Shown here: piece by piece, positions 1 through 6,721 of the stretch
Layout of the letters: each line of letters begins with the position of its first letter
How positions within the stretch are numbered: the first letter of the stretch is position 1
DNA from: Leptospiraceae bacterium
GTDB taxonomy: Bacteria > Spirochaetota > Leptospiria > Leptospirales > Leptonemataceae
DNA length: 7,038 nt
NCBI GenBank assembly: GCA_020440935.1
Contig: JAGRNC010000128.1
Location: 1 to 7,038, forward strand
Direction of reading: 5' to 3'
The notes under the pieces: generated by a model
The model's input: only the letters and a program-made list of their open reading frames with translations
The model's database searches: none
What the model was told of the DNA's origin: nothing
Translations under genes and position numbers: made by a program

Positions 1-1023
1 CCATACATGCGAATCAAGAAGTCTTCGCAGCCCACAACGCACATTACCTGTACTCGAATGGAACGCGACCTATCTGCCGAAGTGGCCTACCTCCGTGGCG
101 ATGTGCGCATCCATCATAGCGATTACAATATCCTGGCCGACCTGGCTACCTACACCGATGCCAAAGAGTTGATCGAAATTCCGGATAATCCTCGCATTCT
201 AGGAAAAGGCGAGTATCTTACCGGCGATCGCATTCTGTATTACACCGGTGAAGAGAAAGCGGTCCTGGATGGTCGAGCCATCTACGCAACTTATGAGCAG
301 CCCGCCGAAGAAAGAATCTCTCTGGAACAATTCGCGCGGACGCACGGACCTGTGAGCGACGAAGCCCTGGAAAAAGCCAGGAGGGAGAATCCGGACCGAG
401 CAAGACAGATTGCTGAAAAAGAAAAGACCGCGAAAGAAGAAAGCTCCGGACCTCTGCTGCAGGTGCTTTCGGCCGACCGTATTGAACATATATTTAAAGA
501 TAAGAAGAATCCCATCACACACATTACCGGCAATGTGCTCTTCACCGATCCCTACCGGCAACTGCGCTCCCCAGCTTTAACCGGCACCGGACCGTCCCTG
601 GCTGTGCTCACAACCGATCAGGGCGTAGAATTTCTAGATAAGAAAGAAAATGTCAGGGTGAAAGCCCGAGAAATGGACTACCAGCGGCAGAAGCAATTTC
701 TTACGCTTTCCGGTGATCCAGAAGTAGAATTTCTGGATGAGAAAACGCAGGAAGTCACAGGCACTCTGACGGGCGCATACATTGAACGGGATTTTCAAAC
801 CGAAGTGACCATTGCCCGGGGCAATGTGGAACTAAATAGAGGTTCCGATCGCGCAAGAGGCGAGATTGCGCGCTACGAGGAAAAGAATGGATATCTGGAA
901 TTCATTGGCAATCCACGAATTTTCCGCGACGGTTCCTGGATCCAGTGCAGCAAAGTCCGGATGTACCCGGACCAGGACCGCATCATTTTTGAAAAGAACA
1001 TTAAGGGCGCAGTCATTCAATAA
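1..1023 (+). CDS. lptA: LptA/OstA-like LPS-transport protein, 5' partial
   Basis: Probable periplasmic LptA/OstA-family protein; in the known family these beta-jellyroll proteins form the bridge carrying LPS from inner to outer membrane. The frame is open to base 1. The first ATG (base 7) has no visible ribosome site and no signal peptide follows it; the protein starts directly inside a repeat, so the true N-terminus lies outside the window. Numbering from that ATG, OstA-type strand repeats carry G-[DN]-V turns at residues 31-33, 175-177 and 272-274, and 'NPRI' turns near 61-64 and 302-305. A charged, probably helical insert at about 97-147 splits the first repeat block from the rest. At more than 338 residues it is much longer than E. 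coli LptA (about 185). The lptB gene just downstream supports an Lpt role. The family call is fairly sure; exact orthology to LptA rather than a larger OstA-like paralogue or LptC/LptA fusion is inference. Confidence 0.75.
   Translation, partial: PYMRIKKSSQPTTHITCTRMERDLSAEVAYLRGDVRIHHSDYNILADLATYTDAKELIEIPDNPRILGKGEYLTGDRILYYTGEEKAVLDGRAIYATYEQPAEERISLEQFARTHGPVSDEALEKARRENPDRARQIAEKEKTAKEESSGPLLQVLSADRIEHIFKDKKNPITHITGNVLFTDPYRQLRSPALTGTGPSLAVLTTDQGVEFLDKKENVRVKAREMDYQRQKQFLTLSGDPEVEFLDEKTQEVTGTLTGAYIERDFQTEVTIARGNVELNRGSDRARGEIARYEEKNGYLEFIGNPRIFRDGSWIQCSKVRMYPDQDRIIFEKNIKGAVIQ
625..734 (+). repeat. Short in-phase repeat inside the LptA-like gene
   Basis: The 11-base string GTAGAATTTCT occurs at 625-635 and again at 724-734, exactly 99 bases (33 codons) apart. 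Both copies encode the same VEFLD peptide, followed by D/E-K and similar strand patterns. This fits an internal duplication of a beta-strand unit in the OstA fold rather than a separate DNA element. Conservation outside the core is weak, so the duplication would be old. Confidence 0.4.
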
Positions 1024-1143
1024 TCAGCTCCATCCTTGAAGGTGGACCACCGGAGTACAAGGCTCCGAAAGAAGGTTTGCCAGCCAGTGGATGCGCTGCA
1101 TTCTGGATTCGTGGCCCGCAAAAGACAGCCCAGCAGCCCGGCA
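1024..1143 (+). other. Spacer between lptA-like gene and lptB, function unclear
   Basis: This is the only sizeable gap in the window. It is open in the same frame as both neighbours: only the TAA at 1021-1023 separates them, and a TTG at 1036 or GTG at 1087 could extend lptB upstream by up to 36 codons. The encoded extension (MKVDHRST.., rich in Arg/Lys/Ser/Pro) has no resemblance to the start of known LptB proteins. An AAGAAGG string at 1069-1075 is Shine-Dalgarno-like and lies 11 bases before the GTG at 1087. A weak 5-bp inverted repeat (CGGAG 1051-1055, CTCCG 1063-1067) lacks a T-tract. No convincing sigma-70 or sigma-54 promoter was seen. Confidence 0.4.
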
Positions 1144-1887
1144 ATGCCCGTAATGGAACGAGGCTCCCATACCCTGCGTATGGAAGGGCTGGTGAAGATC
1201 TACAATCGAAAGAGAGTGGTAGACGGAGTCTCGTTCGAAATCGAACGCCGGGAGATTGTAGGTCTGCTGGGTCCCAATGGGGCTGGCAAAACCACTTCCT
1301 TTTACATGGCCGTAGGCCTGGTGCAGCCCGATGAAGGCCGGGTTTACATTGGCGAGGAGGAAGTGACTCGGCTTCCTATGTTCAAGAGAGCCCGCCTGGG
1401 AGTAGGTTATCTGGCTCAGGAAGCATCGGTATTTCGAAAACTCACTGTTCGGGAAAACATTGAGGGCGTGCTACAAATGCATTTTAAGGATCCCAGAGAA
1501 ATCCGCCGCCGATCCGATGCGCTCATCGAAGAGCTGCAATTGCAGAAGGTCACCAATCAAAAAGGATTTACGCTTTCGGGCGGCGAGCGTCGCAGATGCG
1601 AGATCGCACGCGCTCTAGCCACGGAGCCAGATTTCATTCTTTTGGATGAACCGTTTGCCGGCGTGGATCCAATAGCAGTTAAGGACATCCAGGATCTGAT
1701 TTCGCAGCTTCGGGAACGCGGCCTGGGAATTTTGATTACCGACCACAACGTAAGAGAGACCTTAAAGATTACGGATCGCGCTTACATCATGTATTCCGGC
1801 CAAATATTGAAGGCGGGAACGGCCGATGAACTAGTGCGCGATGAGCGAATCAAGCAAATCTATCTTGGAGAGGATTTCACCCTTTAG
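1144..1887 (+). CDS. lptB: LPS export ABC transporter ATPase LptB
   Basis: Cytoplasmic ATPase of the LptB2FGC complex, which extracts LPS from the inner membrane and pushes it along the Lpt bridge. From the ATG at 1144 (247 residues; E. coli LptB is 241) all ABC motifs are intact: Walker A GPNGAGKTT at 43-51, Q-loop Gln92 in the family string GYLAQEAS, signature LSGGERRR at 144-151, Walker B ILLDEP at 165-170 with catalytic Glu169, and switch His201 in ITDHNVRETL. The C-terminal YLGEDF (240-245) is a hallmark of LptB and separates it from LivF-type ATPases. The start is uncertain. ATGs at 1144, 1153 and 1180 all lack a good ribosome site; TTG 1036 or GTG 1087 would give unusually long N-termini. 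Alignment to known LptB favours 1144 or 1153. It follows the LptA-like gene and its stop overlaps the rpoN ribosome site, suggesting cotranscription and coupling. Confidence 0.93.
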   Translation: MPVMERGSHTLRMEGLVKIYNRKRVVDGVSFEIERREIVGLLGPNGAGKTTSFYMAVGLVQPDEGRVYIGEEEVTRLPMFKRARLGVGYLAQEASVFRKLTVRENIEGVLQMHFKDPREIRRRSDALIEELQLQKVTNQKGFTLSGGERRRCEIARALATEPDFILLDEPFAGVDPIAVKDIQDLISQLRERGLGILITDHNVRETLKITDRAYIMYSGQILKAGTADELVRDERIKQIYLGEDFTL

Positions 1888-1891
1888 GGGA
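1886..1891 (+). promoter_or_regulatory. Ribosome binding site of rpoN, overlapping lptB stop
   Basis: AGGGGA lies eight bases before the rpoN ATG (1900) and shares bases with the lptB stop TAG (1885-1887). Ribosomes finishing lptB therefore end on the rpoN initiation site, which suggests translational coupling. It supports the ATG at 1900 as the rpoN start. Confidence 0.65.
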
Positions 1892-1899
1892 ATCTGACT

Positions 1900-3291
1900 A
1901 TGGCTCTAAGTCAGCAACTCGTTCAGAAGCAGACCCAGCGCCTGGTGATGACGCAGGATTTGCGTCAATCCATTGAACTTCTACCGTTGTCCAATCTAGA
2001 ACTGTCAGAACGAATCCAGACCGAGCTTCTAGAAAACCCGCTGCTCGAACTAAAAGAAGAGGAAGAAACCACCCGGGAGGCGCCGCAAAGCAATGCCTCC
2101 GAGGATGATGCCCGCGAATCCGAATCCAGATCCAGAGAAGAATATAGCGATTACGGACAAATCGATTACGAAGGCGCAGAAAGAAAAAATCAGTTCTTAC
2201 AGAATGCAGTTACGTCCCATCGGTCCTTGCAGGAATACTTAATCGAGCAACTTCGGCTGACCAACCTCAGTCCGCCGGAATTCGAAGCGGCCACCATTCT
2301 AGTGTCGGCCATAGATCAAAAGGGGTTTCTCACGGAGTCGCCGGAGCTTCTCCTGGACGGTCAGAACCTTCCCTCTGCCGCGGTTCATAAGATTCTTTCT
2401 ACGATCCGCGAATTGGATCCCCCAGGCTGCGGCGTCAGTGGCGTTCAGGAAGCGTTGTTGGTACAGGCCGCGCTACAGAAAGCCGAGCCATTCGTTTTGA
2501 AACTTCTGGAGCACCACTTTGAAGATCTGGAAAGGCTGGATTACAAGAAAATCGAAAAGGAGACGGGATCCAACGAAGCTCGTATCCATTCGGCTCTGCA
2601 ATTCATTCGAACCCTGGAGCCTTTTCCGGGCACTTTGTATTCAACCAGGGAGCCCGATTACGTAGTCCCCGATCTGATCGTGGTAAATGTAGAGGATCGT
2701 ATCGACGTTCTGATCAACGATGACTGGATTCCTTCCCTTCAGATAAATGAATCCTATAAGCAGCTTTTATCCGATGGAAAGCAAGCCAACGCGGAGTATC
2801 TGGAAAGCAAACTGAGTTCGGCCACCTGGCTGTTGCGCGGAATCAAGCAACGGCGCCAGACACTGTACCGAACTATGAAAGCCATCGTGGAGCATCAGGA
2901 GCCATTTTTTCGCCAGGGCCATGGTCACCTGGTTCCTCTGACACTGCGCGAAGTGGCCGACGATCTGGAGATGCATGAATCCACGATTTCGCGGATAACC
3001 ACCAACAAGTACGTACAGACCCGATGGGGTATTTTTGAGCTAAAATATTTCTTTACCAGCGCTCTGCGCAAGGCCGAAGGCGGGCGCGGAGAATCATCCA
3101 CAAACATAAAAGACCGCCTTCAGAAGCTCGTAGACAGCGAAGATCCGTCCTCCCCGTTGTCGGATCAGGAAATTGCAGACCGCATTGCAGGCGAGGGAGT
3201 CTCCATAGCTCGACGGACCGTTGCAAAATACAGAAAAGTATTGAACATTCCGTCCGCCGAGCGAAGAAGAATCCTCAAAAGCATGAAATAG
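1900..3291 (+). CDS. rpoN: RNA polymerase sigma-54 factor
   Basis: Sigma-54, which directs RNA polymerase to -24/-12 promoters and needs an AAA+ activator to melt DNA. The 463-residue length is typical. Region I (about 1-50) is Gln/Leu-rich and contains QTQRLVMTQDLRQSIELLPL, the activator-responsive segment, ending in LLENPLLE. Region II (about 52-103) is acidic and low in complexity. The core-binding region spans about 105-290. The DNA-binding part includes a helix-turn-helix near 347-370 (LTLREVADDLEMHESTISRI) and the WGIFELKYFF segment. The RpoN box ARRTVAKYR at 437-445 is complete and reads the -24 element. A good ribosome site precedes the ATG. Position between lptB and hpf matches the widely conserved lptB-rpoN-hpf order. 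The ntrX-like gene at the end of the window is a candidate partner activator. No defects seen. Confidence 0.97.
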   Translation: MALSQQLVQKQTQRLVMTQDLRQSIELLPLSNLELSERIQTELLENPLLELKEEEETTREAPQSNASEDDARESESRSREEYSDYGQIDYEGAERKNQFLQNAVTSHRSLQEYLIEQLRLTNLSPPEFEAATILVSAIDQKGFLTESPELLLDGQNLPSAAVHKILSTIRELDPPGCGVSGVQEALLVQAALQKAEPFVLKLLEHHFEDLERLDYKKIEKETGSNEARIHSALQFIRTLEPFPGTLYSTREPDYVVPDLIVVNVEDRIDVLINDDWIPSLQINESYKQLLSDGKQANAEYLESKLSSATWLLRGIKQRRQTLYRTMKAIVEHQEPFFRQGHGHLVPLTLREVADDLEMHESTISRITTNKYVQTRWGIFELKYFFTSALRKAEGGRGESSTNIKDRLQKLVDSEDPSSPLSDQEIADRIAGEGVSIARRTVAKYRKVLNIPSAERRRILKSMK

Positions 3292-3310
3292 AAAATCCGG
3301 CAAGAAGTAC

Positions 3311-3315
3311 AGGAG
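3311..3315 (+). promoter_or_regulatory. Ribosome binding site of hpf
   Basis: AGGAG sits seven bases before the ATG at 3323 in the 31-base rpoN-hpf gap. It fixes the hpf start and leaves no room for a separate terminator or a full promoter in that gap. Confidence 0.7.
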
Positions 3316-3322
3316 AAAGCGA

Positions 3323-3622
3323 ATGGAAACCAGCTACCACTTTCAAAACATTGACTCCTCGGATGCGCTCAAAGAGTACGCGGACAAGGTAATCGACAAA
3401 TTATCGTCGCATTTCAGCAATCTGCAGAATGCCACGGTGCATTTCAAAGTCGAAAGAATTCATCAGATCGCCGAAATCACCATCAACGGGGACAACGGTC
3501 AATTTGTAGCCGAAGAGAAGGCGGAAGATATGTATGCCGCTCTGGATCTGGTGGAAAAGAAGCTGGAAAGACAGATCAAAAAGCACAAAGAAAAGCATCT
3601 GGGAAAGAATCAGAGGGCCTGA
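3323..3622 (+). CDS. hpf: Short ribosome hibernation promoting factor
   Basis: HPF/YfiA (RaiA) family protein of 99 residues, which in the known family binds the 30S decoding region of resting ribosomes and promotes or stabilises dimers. The beta-alpha-beta-beta-beta-alpha pattern is visible: YHFQNIDSSDALKEYADKVIDKL at the N-terminus, the strands ATVHFKVER and AEITINGDNGQFVAEEK, then the family helix DMYAALDLVEKKLERQIKKHKEKH, which supplies basic rRNA-contacting residues. The protein ends shortly after this helix, so it is the short form and lacks the C-terminal dimerisation domain of long HPF. Its placement directly after rpoN is the classical one (older name: sigma-54 modulation protein), and it ends one base before hprK, indicating cotranslation. 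The ribosome role is from family knowledge; no direct effect on sigma-54 can be shown here. Confidence 0.93.
   Translation: METSYHFQNIDSSDALKEYADKVIDKLSSHFSNLQNATVHFKVERIHQIAEITINGDNGQFVAEEKAEDMYAALDLVEKKLERQIKKHKEKHLGKNQRA
3612..3617 (+). promoter_or_regulatory. Ribosome binding site of hprK, inside hpf
   Basis: AGAGGG lies within the last codons of hpf, six bases before the ATG at 3624. It favours that ATG over the second one at 3633 (15 bases away) and over an upstream in-frame ATG at 3534 buried in hpf. Confidence 0.6.
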
Positions 3623-3623
3623 A

Positions 3624-4628
3624 ATGAATTCCATGGAAGTGGGCAAGCTCATCCAGTATTCAGAACTGGGGCTACGCATCGTCAGCGGAGAAGAGGGTCT
3701 ACAGCGAGAGATCCGAAATGAAGACGTAAACCGCCCTGGTCTTGCCCTGGCCGGATTCTATCGCAATTTTGCGCACGACCGAATCCAGGTGTTTGGACAG
3801 GGAGAGCATGCCTACCTCATTGACTGCGGAAATGAATTGGAAGGTCGAATTAAAGAGGAATTCTTTAAGTATCAATTTCCGGCGCTTGTATTTACGCACG
3901 GCAATGAACCTCCAGATTGCTTCGTCACCAAATCCTCCGCTACCACCACTCCATTACTGCAAACCACGCTTTCTACGCATGACTTTATTCTGAACTTCAA
4001 TCGAATTATCACTCGTGCTTTGGCGCCCCAGACATCCATCCACGGAGTGCTGGTAGAAGTGTTCGGGATGGGAATTTTACTGCTTGGTCCATCGGGCATA
4101 GGCAAATCAGAGACCGCTCTTGAGCTCATCGAGCGCGGACACCGTCTGGTGGCCGATGACATGGTCCATATTCGCCACATGGGAAAGGGCGAACTTGTGG
4201 GCGAATCCGATCCAATGATCGAGCATCATATGGAGCTGCGCGGCATCGGCATTGTTAACATTAAAGATTTGTTTGGCGTGGGCGCGATTCGTAAGAAAGT
4301 CCAGGTAGATCTGGTAGTATTCCTGGAAGATTGGAAAGAGGACAAAGAGTACGACCGTCTTGGGATTGACGAGCAAACTATGGACATCTTGGATGTGGCC
4401 GTTCCGAGTATTACGCTACCGCTACGACCTGGTCGAAATATTCCAATTCTGGTAGAAACCGCCTCCATGAACCATCGGTCCCGACGAATGGGTTTTCATG
4501 CGGCGCGTTCGCTTTCGGAAAGAATCCACACCCGCATAGCCGAACAAATTGACGAAGATGCAGAGGGCAAATCCCCCCGACAGGGAAGGCCCCGAGCGCG
4601 ACCCAAACCCCTAATGGGACCAGTTTAA
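3624..4628 (+). CDS. hprK: HPr kinase/phosphorylase
   Basis: Bifunctional enzyme that uses ATP or pyrophosphate to phosphorylate HPr on Ser46 and also removes that phosphate, tying HPr state to metabolite levels. From the ATG at 3624 the protein has 334 residues (family about 310-320). The N-terminal domain (about 1-130) is the poorly conserved HprK fold. The catalytic domain shows the conserved His140 (SIHGVLVEVFG), P-loop GPSGIGKSE at 155-163, the Asp pair 178-179 (VADDMV), the HprK signature ELRGIGIVNIKDLFGVGAIR at 204-223, and LRPGRNIPILVETASMNHR near 267-285, which contributes to dephosphorylation. All key residues are present, so both activities are likely. The last ~24 residues (311-334, Ser/Arg/Pro-rich, EDAEGKSPRQGRPRARPKP) are an extra basic tail. 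A longer start at 3534 would overlap hpf by 89 bases and is rejected. Its substrate HPr is encoded 15 bases downstream. Confidence 0.96.
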   Translation: MNSMEVGKLIQYSELGLRIVSGEEGLQREIRNEDVNRPGLALAGFYRNFAHDRIQVFGQGEHAYLIDCGNELEGRIKEEFFKYQFPALVFTHGNEPPDCFVTKSSATTTPLLQTTLSTHDFILNFNRIITRALAPQTSIHGVLVEVFGMGILLLGPSGIGKSETALELIERGHRLVADDMVHIRHMGKGELVGESDPMIEHHMELRGIGIVNIKDLFGVGAIRKKVQVDLVVFLEDWKEDKEYDRLGIDEQTMDILDVAVPSITLPLRPGRNIPILVETASMNHRSRRMGFHAARSLSERIHTRIAEQIDEDAEGKSPRQGRPRARPKPLMGPV

Positions 4629-4643
4629 ATCTCTAGAAGAAAC

Positions 4644-4904
4644 ATGGCAACAATCGACGTAACCATCGAATTGCAGGAAGGACTGCATGCCCGGCCCGCC
4701 TCTATTTTCGTGCGGGAAGCCGGTAAATTCAAATCCGAAGTGTTTTTAACAGCCAACGGCGTCACCGTAAACGGGAAGTCCATTATGGGTATATTGATGC
4801 TTGCGTTGAGCCCCGGAACCCGAGTAACGATCGAGGCTCGCGGAGAAGATGAAGAGGAGGCAATCGCACGACTGGGCGTTTTGATAAACGGGGCAGCGAT
4901 TTGA
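4644..4904 (+). CDS. ptsH: Phosphocarrier protein HPr
   Basis: HPr-family phosphocarrier of 86 residues, the usual length. The active-site motif GLHARPAS carries His15, the residue phosphorylated by PTS enzyme I. The regulatory motif NGKSIMGIL carries Ser46, the target of HPr kinase, so both phosphorylation sites are intact. The C-terminal helix (EDEEEAIARLGVLI) is normal. Only a weak purine-rich stretch (AGAAGA, 4635-4640) precedes the ATG. It lies directly after hprK, and its stop codon overlaps the start of the kinase gene by four bases. No enzyme I, EIIA or sugar permease gene is in the window, so a regulatory rather than sugar-uptake role is likely but unproven. NPr of the nitrogen PTS is an alternative name; Ser46 and the hprK neighbour favour HPr. 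Confidence 0.94.
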   Translation: MATIDVTIELQEGLHARPASIFVREAGKFKSEVFLTANGVTVNGKSIMGILMLALSPGTRVTIEARGEDEEEAIARLGVLINGAAI

Positions 4905-6718
4905 AACGCAATGAGCCCTGGAAAAGAGAAGAATCAAAGATTCTTCTACGCGATGCGCTATTCCTTATTTTGATCCTCTGGATCTCAGTTTTTATTGCAG
5001 AATCGTATTTTATCCTGGACGACACTTCGCCAGTCGATCGGATCTTCATCTACCTCATTGTTTTCATACCTCTGGGCACGCTGAATTTTCTCATTCTGTA
5101 TTACTACAGAAACAAACGCATTAGAAGAACAGGAAATTTGCGATCATCGCTCCGTTACCGCCTGATGATTGCATTTATGATTGTTTCGATCTTTCCGTCC
5201 ATTCCCATCTTTCTGGTTAGCTCCGATCGCGTGGAGTCCGTGATCGGTGTTTTGTTTTCGCTCGATTTCCGGGGCGGATTGCTTGCTTCGGAAGAACTGC
5301 TTAGTAGCTACGAGCAGAAAGATGCATTGGATTTTGCCACCTACGTGGCTGCGCGCACGGCCTATTTACCTGCTGAGTCGACCTGGCCTGGAGCTCTGGA
5401 TTCTGTGTACGATGAAGAAAGCGACAGCGTCTTTCTTGTGGATCATAACAGTGTTATTCGTCGATTTGGACGGCTACCACTGAATCCCCTGGAGTGGAAG
5501 TCTGTAGTCCCATTGAAGAACCAGGATCCGCCCATTTTTACCGGTGTGTCGGGCAATCGGCGGTATGCTGCCGTTACGGTTCCTGCGGGCAGTCGGGATC
5601 GATACTACCTGGTGGTGCGGCATCTCTATTCTACCCAGGCCCGTGCAGAAACGCGCTTCCAGGATATTCTCAATCTTCTTTCTTCCGGAAAGAAACAATG
5701 GGAAGAAAAGATCCCTTATAATCTGCGGCTCGGTCTGGCTATCGCCTACGCATTGATGATTACCCTGGCGCTTGGAGTGGCGATCGTTCTGGCCCGGCAG
5801 ATTTCGCATCCTATTGTATCGCTGGCCGCCGCCACTCGATCGGTTACGCTGGGGAAGCTGGATACCCGTCTGGACATCCGTGCAGAAGGCGAATTAGGAA
5901 TTCTAATCGATAGCTTCAATCAGATGACCGAGGAATTGCAGACCCTGCGCGGTCGATTGCTGCACAGCCAGCGTGTGGCCGCCTGGCAGGAAGTGGCCCG
6001 GCGTCTGGCCCATGAAATCAAAAATCCGCTCACTCCCATTCAACTCTCGGCGGAACGGATGCTGCGTCGCCTGGATCGACCCGAGCGAGGCAACCTGGAC
6101 GAAATCGTACGCTCCAGTGGTGTCACCATTCTGGAACAGGTCAATGTTCTAAAACACCTGGTAGAGGAATTCAGCAACTTTGCCCGAATGCCAGCGCCCC
6201 GACTGGAATTGTCCTCGCTTCTGGAACTATTGCGCGAATCCACCGAGGCATACACGAACCTCGGCGACATCGAATTCGAGCTCAGGATCTCACCGGATCT
6301 GCCGGATTTGTATCTCGACAGAAATCTTGTAATCGGAATGCTCAATAATCTGGTTCAAAACGCGGTAGACGCTGTGCGATCTCATGTCCAGGAAAGCGAG
6401 GAGGCCGGGCGCGCCAGGATTCTGGTATCTGCCGCTCCGCATCTGCAGGCAGGGAAGCGCTACGTGCAACTGGCCATCGAGGACTCCGGTCCGGGAATTG
6501 AAGAAGAGTTTCGAGAGCAAATATTTGAACCCTATTATACAACAAAAGGCGAAAAAGGTAACGGTCTGGGTCTGGCTCTGGTAGAGCGCGCTGTGCTCGA
6601 TCATAATGCTCGAATCTACGTAACTGGCTCCAGTCTGGGCGGCGCCGCCTTTCGCGTATTCTTTCCCGTCCCCGATTCTGGAAATGGCGAACGGGATATC
6701 ATGGTTTTTCCGGTGTAA
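4901..6718 (+). CDS. ntrY: NtrY-like membrane sensor histidine kinase
   Basis: Membrane histidine kinase of 605 residues. The start is a TTG at 4901, overlapping the ptsH stop (ATTTGA); no in-frame ATG precedes the first membrane helix, and a GGGG string sits seven bases upstream. Predicted helices: about 14-39, 47-69 and 87-107, then an extracytoplasmic domain of about 165 residues, then a fourth helix at about 276-298. HAMP spans about 299-350. The phosphoacceptor is His371 in ARRLAHEIKNPLTPIQLSAERM, very typical of NtrY. The ATPase domain shows an N-box NNLVQNAVDAV (482-492), G1 DSGPGI (528-533), F-box FEPYYTTKG and G2 GNGLGLAL (553-560). All catalytic residues are present. HAMP runs directly into the dimerisation helix, so the PAS domain of classical NtrY is missing. 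The next gene is its probable regulator. The signal it senses cannot be read from sequence. Confidence 0.9.
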   Translation: MKRNEPWKREESKILLRDALFLILILWISVFIAESYFILDDTSPVDRIFIYLIVFIPLGTLNFLILYYYRNKRIRRTGNLRSSLRYRLMIAFMIVSIFPSIPIFLVSSDRVESVIGVLFSLDFRGGLLASEELLSSYEQKDALDFATYVAARTAYLPAESTWPGALDSVYDEESDSVFLVDHNSVIRRFGRLPLNPLEWKSVVPLKNQDPPIFTGVSGNRRYAAVTVPAGSRDRYYLVVRHLYSTQARAETRFQDILNLLSSGKKQWEEKIPYNLRLGLAIAYALMITLALGVAIVLARQISHPIVSLAAATRSVTLGKLDTRLDIRAEGELGILIDSFNQMTEELQTLRGRLLHSQRVAAWQEVARRLAHEIKNPLTPIQLSAERMLRRLDRPERGNLDEIVRSSGVTILEQVNVLKHLVEEFSNFARMPAPRLELSSLLELLRESTEAYTNLGDIEFELRISPDLPDLYLDRNLVIGMLNNLVQNAVDAVRSHVQESEEAGRARILVSAAPHLQAGKRYVQLAIEDSGPGIEEEFREQIFEPYYTTKGEKGNGLGLALVERAVLDHNARIYVTGSSLGGAAFRVFFPVPDSGNGERDIMVFPV

Positions 6719-6721
6719 TTA

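Noticed and set aside
7..9. ATG at base 7 as the true start of the LptA-like gene
   Set aside because: No export signal or ribosome site is visible and the frame is open to the window edge, so the gene most likely begins upstream.
199..561. Antisense open frames opposite the LptA-like gene and elsewhere
   Set aside because: They lie wholly within clearly coding genes, encode no recognisable motifs and lack ribosome sites.
1051..1067. Inverted repeat CGGAG/CTCCG after the lptA-like gene as a terminator
   Set aside because: The stem has only 5 bp with a 7-base loop and no T-run follows.
1108..1128. Possible sigma-54 promoter around TGGCCCG before lptB
   Set aside because: The -12 TTGC element is missing at the required spacing after the GG.
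3292..3322. Promoter or terminator between rpoN and hpf
   Set aside because: The 31-base gap has no hairpin and no -10/-35 pair; it holds only a ribosome binding site.
3534..3623. Upstream in-frame ATG at 3534 extending hprK by 30 codons
   Set aside because: It overlaps hpf by 89 bases, the added residues are out-of-frame hpf sequence, and a good ribosome site precedes the ATG at 3624.
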